The translations under genes and the position numbers were made by a program. A DNA stretch of 6,673 bases from an uncultured Bacillota bacterium (lineage in GTDB: Bacteria; Bacillota_I; Bacilli_A; RF39; UBA660): contig CAJKKJ010000047.1 of assembly GCA_905200435.1 (NCBI GenBank), positions 1-6,673 on the forward strand. Reading direction: 5' to 3'. The notes below the pieces were generated by a model. It was not told the origin of the DNA. It did not search any database and saw nothing but the letters and a program-made list of their open reading frames with translations. Position 1 is the first letter of the stretch, and every line of letters starts with the position of its first letter. This document shows positions 5,155 to 6,673 of the stretch, piece by piece.

Positions 5155-5169
5155 TAATGGTGGTATAAC
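5141..5169 (+). promoter_or_regulatory. Promoter of htpG
   Basis: A perfect -35 TTGACA (5141-5146) is followed after 17 bp by TATAAC (5164-5169, 5/6 match). Transcription should start near 5176, about 20 nt before the ATG. The overlap with the CIRCE-like dyad suggests heat-inducible control through HrcA. Confidence 0.85.
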
Positions 5170-5196
5170 TATATTACAGAGAAAGAGAGTGAGAGT

Positions 5197-6627
5197 ATGA
5201 AAAAGAAAGAATTTAAATCAGAATCTAAAAGACTATTAGATTTAATGATAAATTCAATATACACAAATAGAGAAATATTTTTAAGGGAGCTTATATCAAA
5301 TGCAAGTGATGCTTTAGATAAGTTATACTATAAATCACTAACAGATGCAAATATTAAAGTAAATAAAGATGATTTAAAAATCAACATAAGTGTTGATAAA
5401 GAAAACAATACTTTAATTATTGAAGATAATGGTATTGGTATGACTGAAGAAGAGTTAGAATCTAATTTAGGTACAATTGCCAAAAGTGGTTCATTAGTAT
5501 TTAAAGAAATGAATGAATCAAATAAAGATATTGATATTATTGGTAAATTTGGTGTTGGTTTTTATTCAGCATTTATGGTAAGTGATAAAGTAGATGTTTT
5601 AAGTAAAAGCATTGATAGTGATAAAGCATATCTATGGGAAAGTGAAGGCGCTGATGGTTATACAATAACAGAAGCTTCAAAAGAAGCAAATGGTACTATT
5701 ATAAGGTTGCACTTAAAAAAAGATACTGAAGATGATAAATATTCTGAATATTTGGATGAATATAAAATTAAAGAATTAGTAAAAAAATATTCTGATTATG
5801 TTAGATATCCAATATTAATGGAAGTACACACTTCAAAACCAAAAAAAGATAACGAAAAAGAATATGAAGATGTTGTAGAAAATGAAACACTAAATAGTAT
5901 GGTTCCAATTTGGAAAAAAGACAAAAAGGATATAAAAGAAGATGAATATGATAATTACTATATTGATAAATACTATGACTATGAAAAACCATTAAAAGTT
6001 ATTACAACATCAGTTGAAGGTATGTGTTCATATAAGGGATTATTATTTATACCATCACATGCACCATATGATTTTTATACAAAAGAGTATGAAAAAGGAT
6101 TAAGTTTATATTCAAATGGAATATTAATAATGGACAAATGTAAAGAATTATTACCAGATTATTTTAGTTTTGTAAAAGGCGTTATTGATAGTGAAGATAT
6201 TTCTTTGAATATATCAAGAGAAATGTTACAAAGATCAAAGAATTTGAATATAATTGCTAAAAATATTGAAAATAAAATCAAAAAAGAATTAGAGCTTATG
6301 ATAGAAAATGATAAGGATAATTATAAAAAATTCTTTAAGGCTTTTGGAAATCAATTAAAATTTGGTATTTATAATGAATTTGGAGCTCATAAAGATGAAT
6401 TAAAAGATTTAATAATGTTCTATTCTTCAAGAGAAAAAGATTTAATATCTTTAAAAGACTATGTTAAAAATATGGTAGAAGGTCAAGATAGTATTTATTA
6501 TGCTTGTGGCGAAACTAATGAAAAAATAGATTTAATGCCACAAACTGAACAAGTAAAGGGAAAAGATTATGATATTCTATATTTAACCTATATTATTCAC
6601 AGCTGTGCCGTGAATAATATAGGTTAA
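5197..6627 (+). CDS. htpG: Hsp90 chaperone HtpG, C-terminally truncated (probably disrupted)
   Basis: ATP-dependent cytosolic chaperone. The N-terminal GHKL ATPase domain is intact: [18 protein letters not shown] (25-42) with the metal-binding N35, the IEDNGIGM loop (75-82) with the nucleotide-binding D77, and [11 protein letters not shown] (116-126) of the lid. The middle domain follows, with SREM (340-343) carrying R341 of the catalytic loop. The frame stops at 476 residues, while family members are about 610-650. HtpG-like sequence runs to YDILYLT (458-464), where family members continue with Asp and a D-E-F/W segment; here [12 protein letters not shown] and a stop follow, encoded by a perfect inverted repeat (6583-6627). 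The entire dimerisation domain is missing, so normal function is unlikely. The ATG has only a purine-rich GAGAG-type binding site (5185-5195). Confidence 0.9.
   Translation: MKKKEFKSESKRLLDLMINSIYTNREIFLRELISNASDALDKLYYKSLTDANIKVNKDDLKINISVDKENNTLIIEDNGIGMTEEELESNLGTIAKSGSLVFKEMNESNKDIDIIGKFGVGFYSAFMVSDKVDVLSKSIDSDKAYLWESEGADGYTITEASKEANGTIIRLHLKKDTEDDKYSEYLDEYKIKELVKKYSDYVRYPILMEVHTSKPKKDNEKEYEDVVENETLNSMVPIWKKDKKDIKEDEYDNYYIDKYYDYEKPLKVITTSVEGMCSYKGLLFIPSHAPYDFYTKEYEKGLSLYSNGILIMDKCKELLPDYFSFVKGVIDSEDISLNISREMLQRSKNLNIIAKNIENKIKKELELMIENDKDNYKKFFKAFGNQLKFGIYNEFGAHKDELKDLIMFYSSREKDLISLKDYVKNMVEGQDSIYYACGETNEKIDLMPQTEQVKGKDYDILYLTYIIHSCAVNNIG
6583..6627. repeat. 18 bp perfect inverted repeat at the htpG truncation point
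   Basis: TTAACCTATATTATTCAC (6583-6600) is the exact reverse complement of GTGAATAATATAGGTTAA (6610-6627). The 9 bp centre AGCTGTGCC can add G-C and C-G pairs, and CACAGCTGTG (6598-6607) is itself palindromic. The left arm begins in the last conserved htpG codons; the right arm ends with the stop codon. The repeat does not continue outward. It could be the end of a mobile element, a recombinase site or an assembly fold-back. Confidence 0.8.
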
Positions 6628-6673
6628 GTAATATTTTGGAACAAATTAAAATAGTATTGGTGAATTATGGAAT
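6628..6673. other. Unassigned sequence after the htpG break
   Basis: These 46 bases do not continue HtpG in a way I can recognise. An ATG at 6667-6669, preceded by GGTG (6659-6662), might begin a new gene, for example a transposase next to the palindrome, but only two complete codons are visible, so no call is made. Confidence 0.3.

Noticed and set aside
1..6673. tRNA, rRNA or CRISPR array
   Set aside because: No cloverleaf-like segment, rRNA-like stretch or regularly spaced direct repeats are visible on either strand.

Overview
The window is a very AT-rich, densely packed bacterial chromosome segment. Three things point to a low-GC Bacillota genome, such as Clostridia or a related gut lineage: a T-box leader, an HrcA/CIRCE-like operator, and Gram-positive style promoters and ribosome binding sites. 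TGA is not read as tryptophan in any gene here, so the standard bacterial code fits. I cannot name a species from the sequence.

Left part (1-1170), all on the minus strand: the N-terminal 153 residues of a dicarboxylate/amino acid:cation symporter running off the left edge, then a complete RelB/DinJ antitoxin - YafQ toxin operon. The operon has its own promoter, an overlapping 7+7 bp palindromic operator, and a terminator that overlaps the toxin stop codon.

Middle part (1171-3546), plus strand: a roughly 215 bp non-coding stretch, a NUDIX hydrolase with an extended -10 promoter, then a complete T-box riboswitch controlling an archaeal-type aspartyl-tRNA synthetase. The specifier appears to be GAC (Asp). 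The synthetase is followed at once by an intrinsic terminator and looks monocistronic.

Right part (3547-6673), plus strand: a second toxin-antitoxin operon of the HigB/HigA type. Its antitoxin is fused to an ImmA/IrrE-like zinc metallopeptidase domain. The operon has a near-consensus promoter and ends in a terminator whose 3' half is an 18 nt exact copy of the terminator after the synthetase, so the module sits between two copies of a terminator repeat. Next come an unexplained long hairpin and a consensus-like promoter overlapped by a degenerate CIRCE element. They lead into htpG (Hsp90), whose reading frame stops about 150 residues early, exactly inside an 18 bp perfect inverted repeat. A mobile-element end, an inversion or an assembly fold-back could explain this; the window stops too soon to tell.

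The most interesting points are the htpG break at the palindrome, the antitoxin-protease fusion with its flanking terminator repeats, the Asp-specifier T-box on an archaeal-type AspRS, and the probable HrcA control of htpG.
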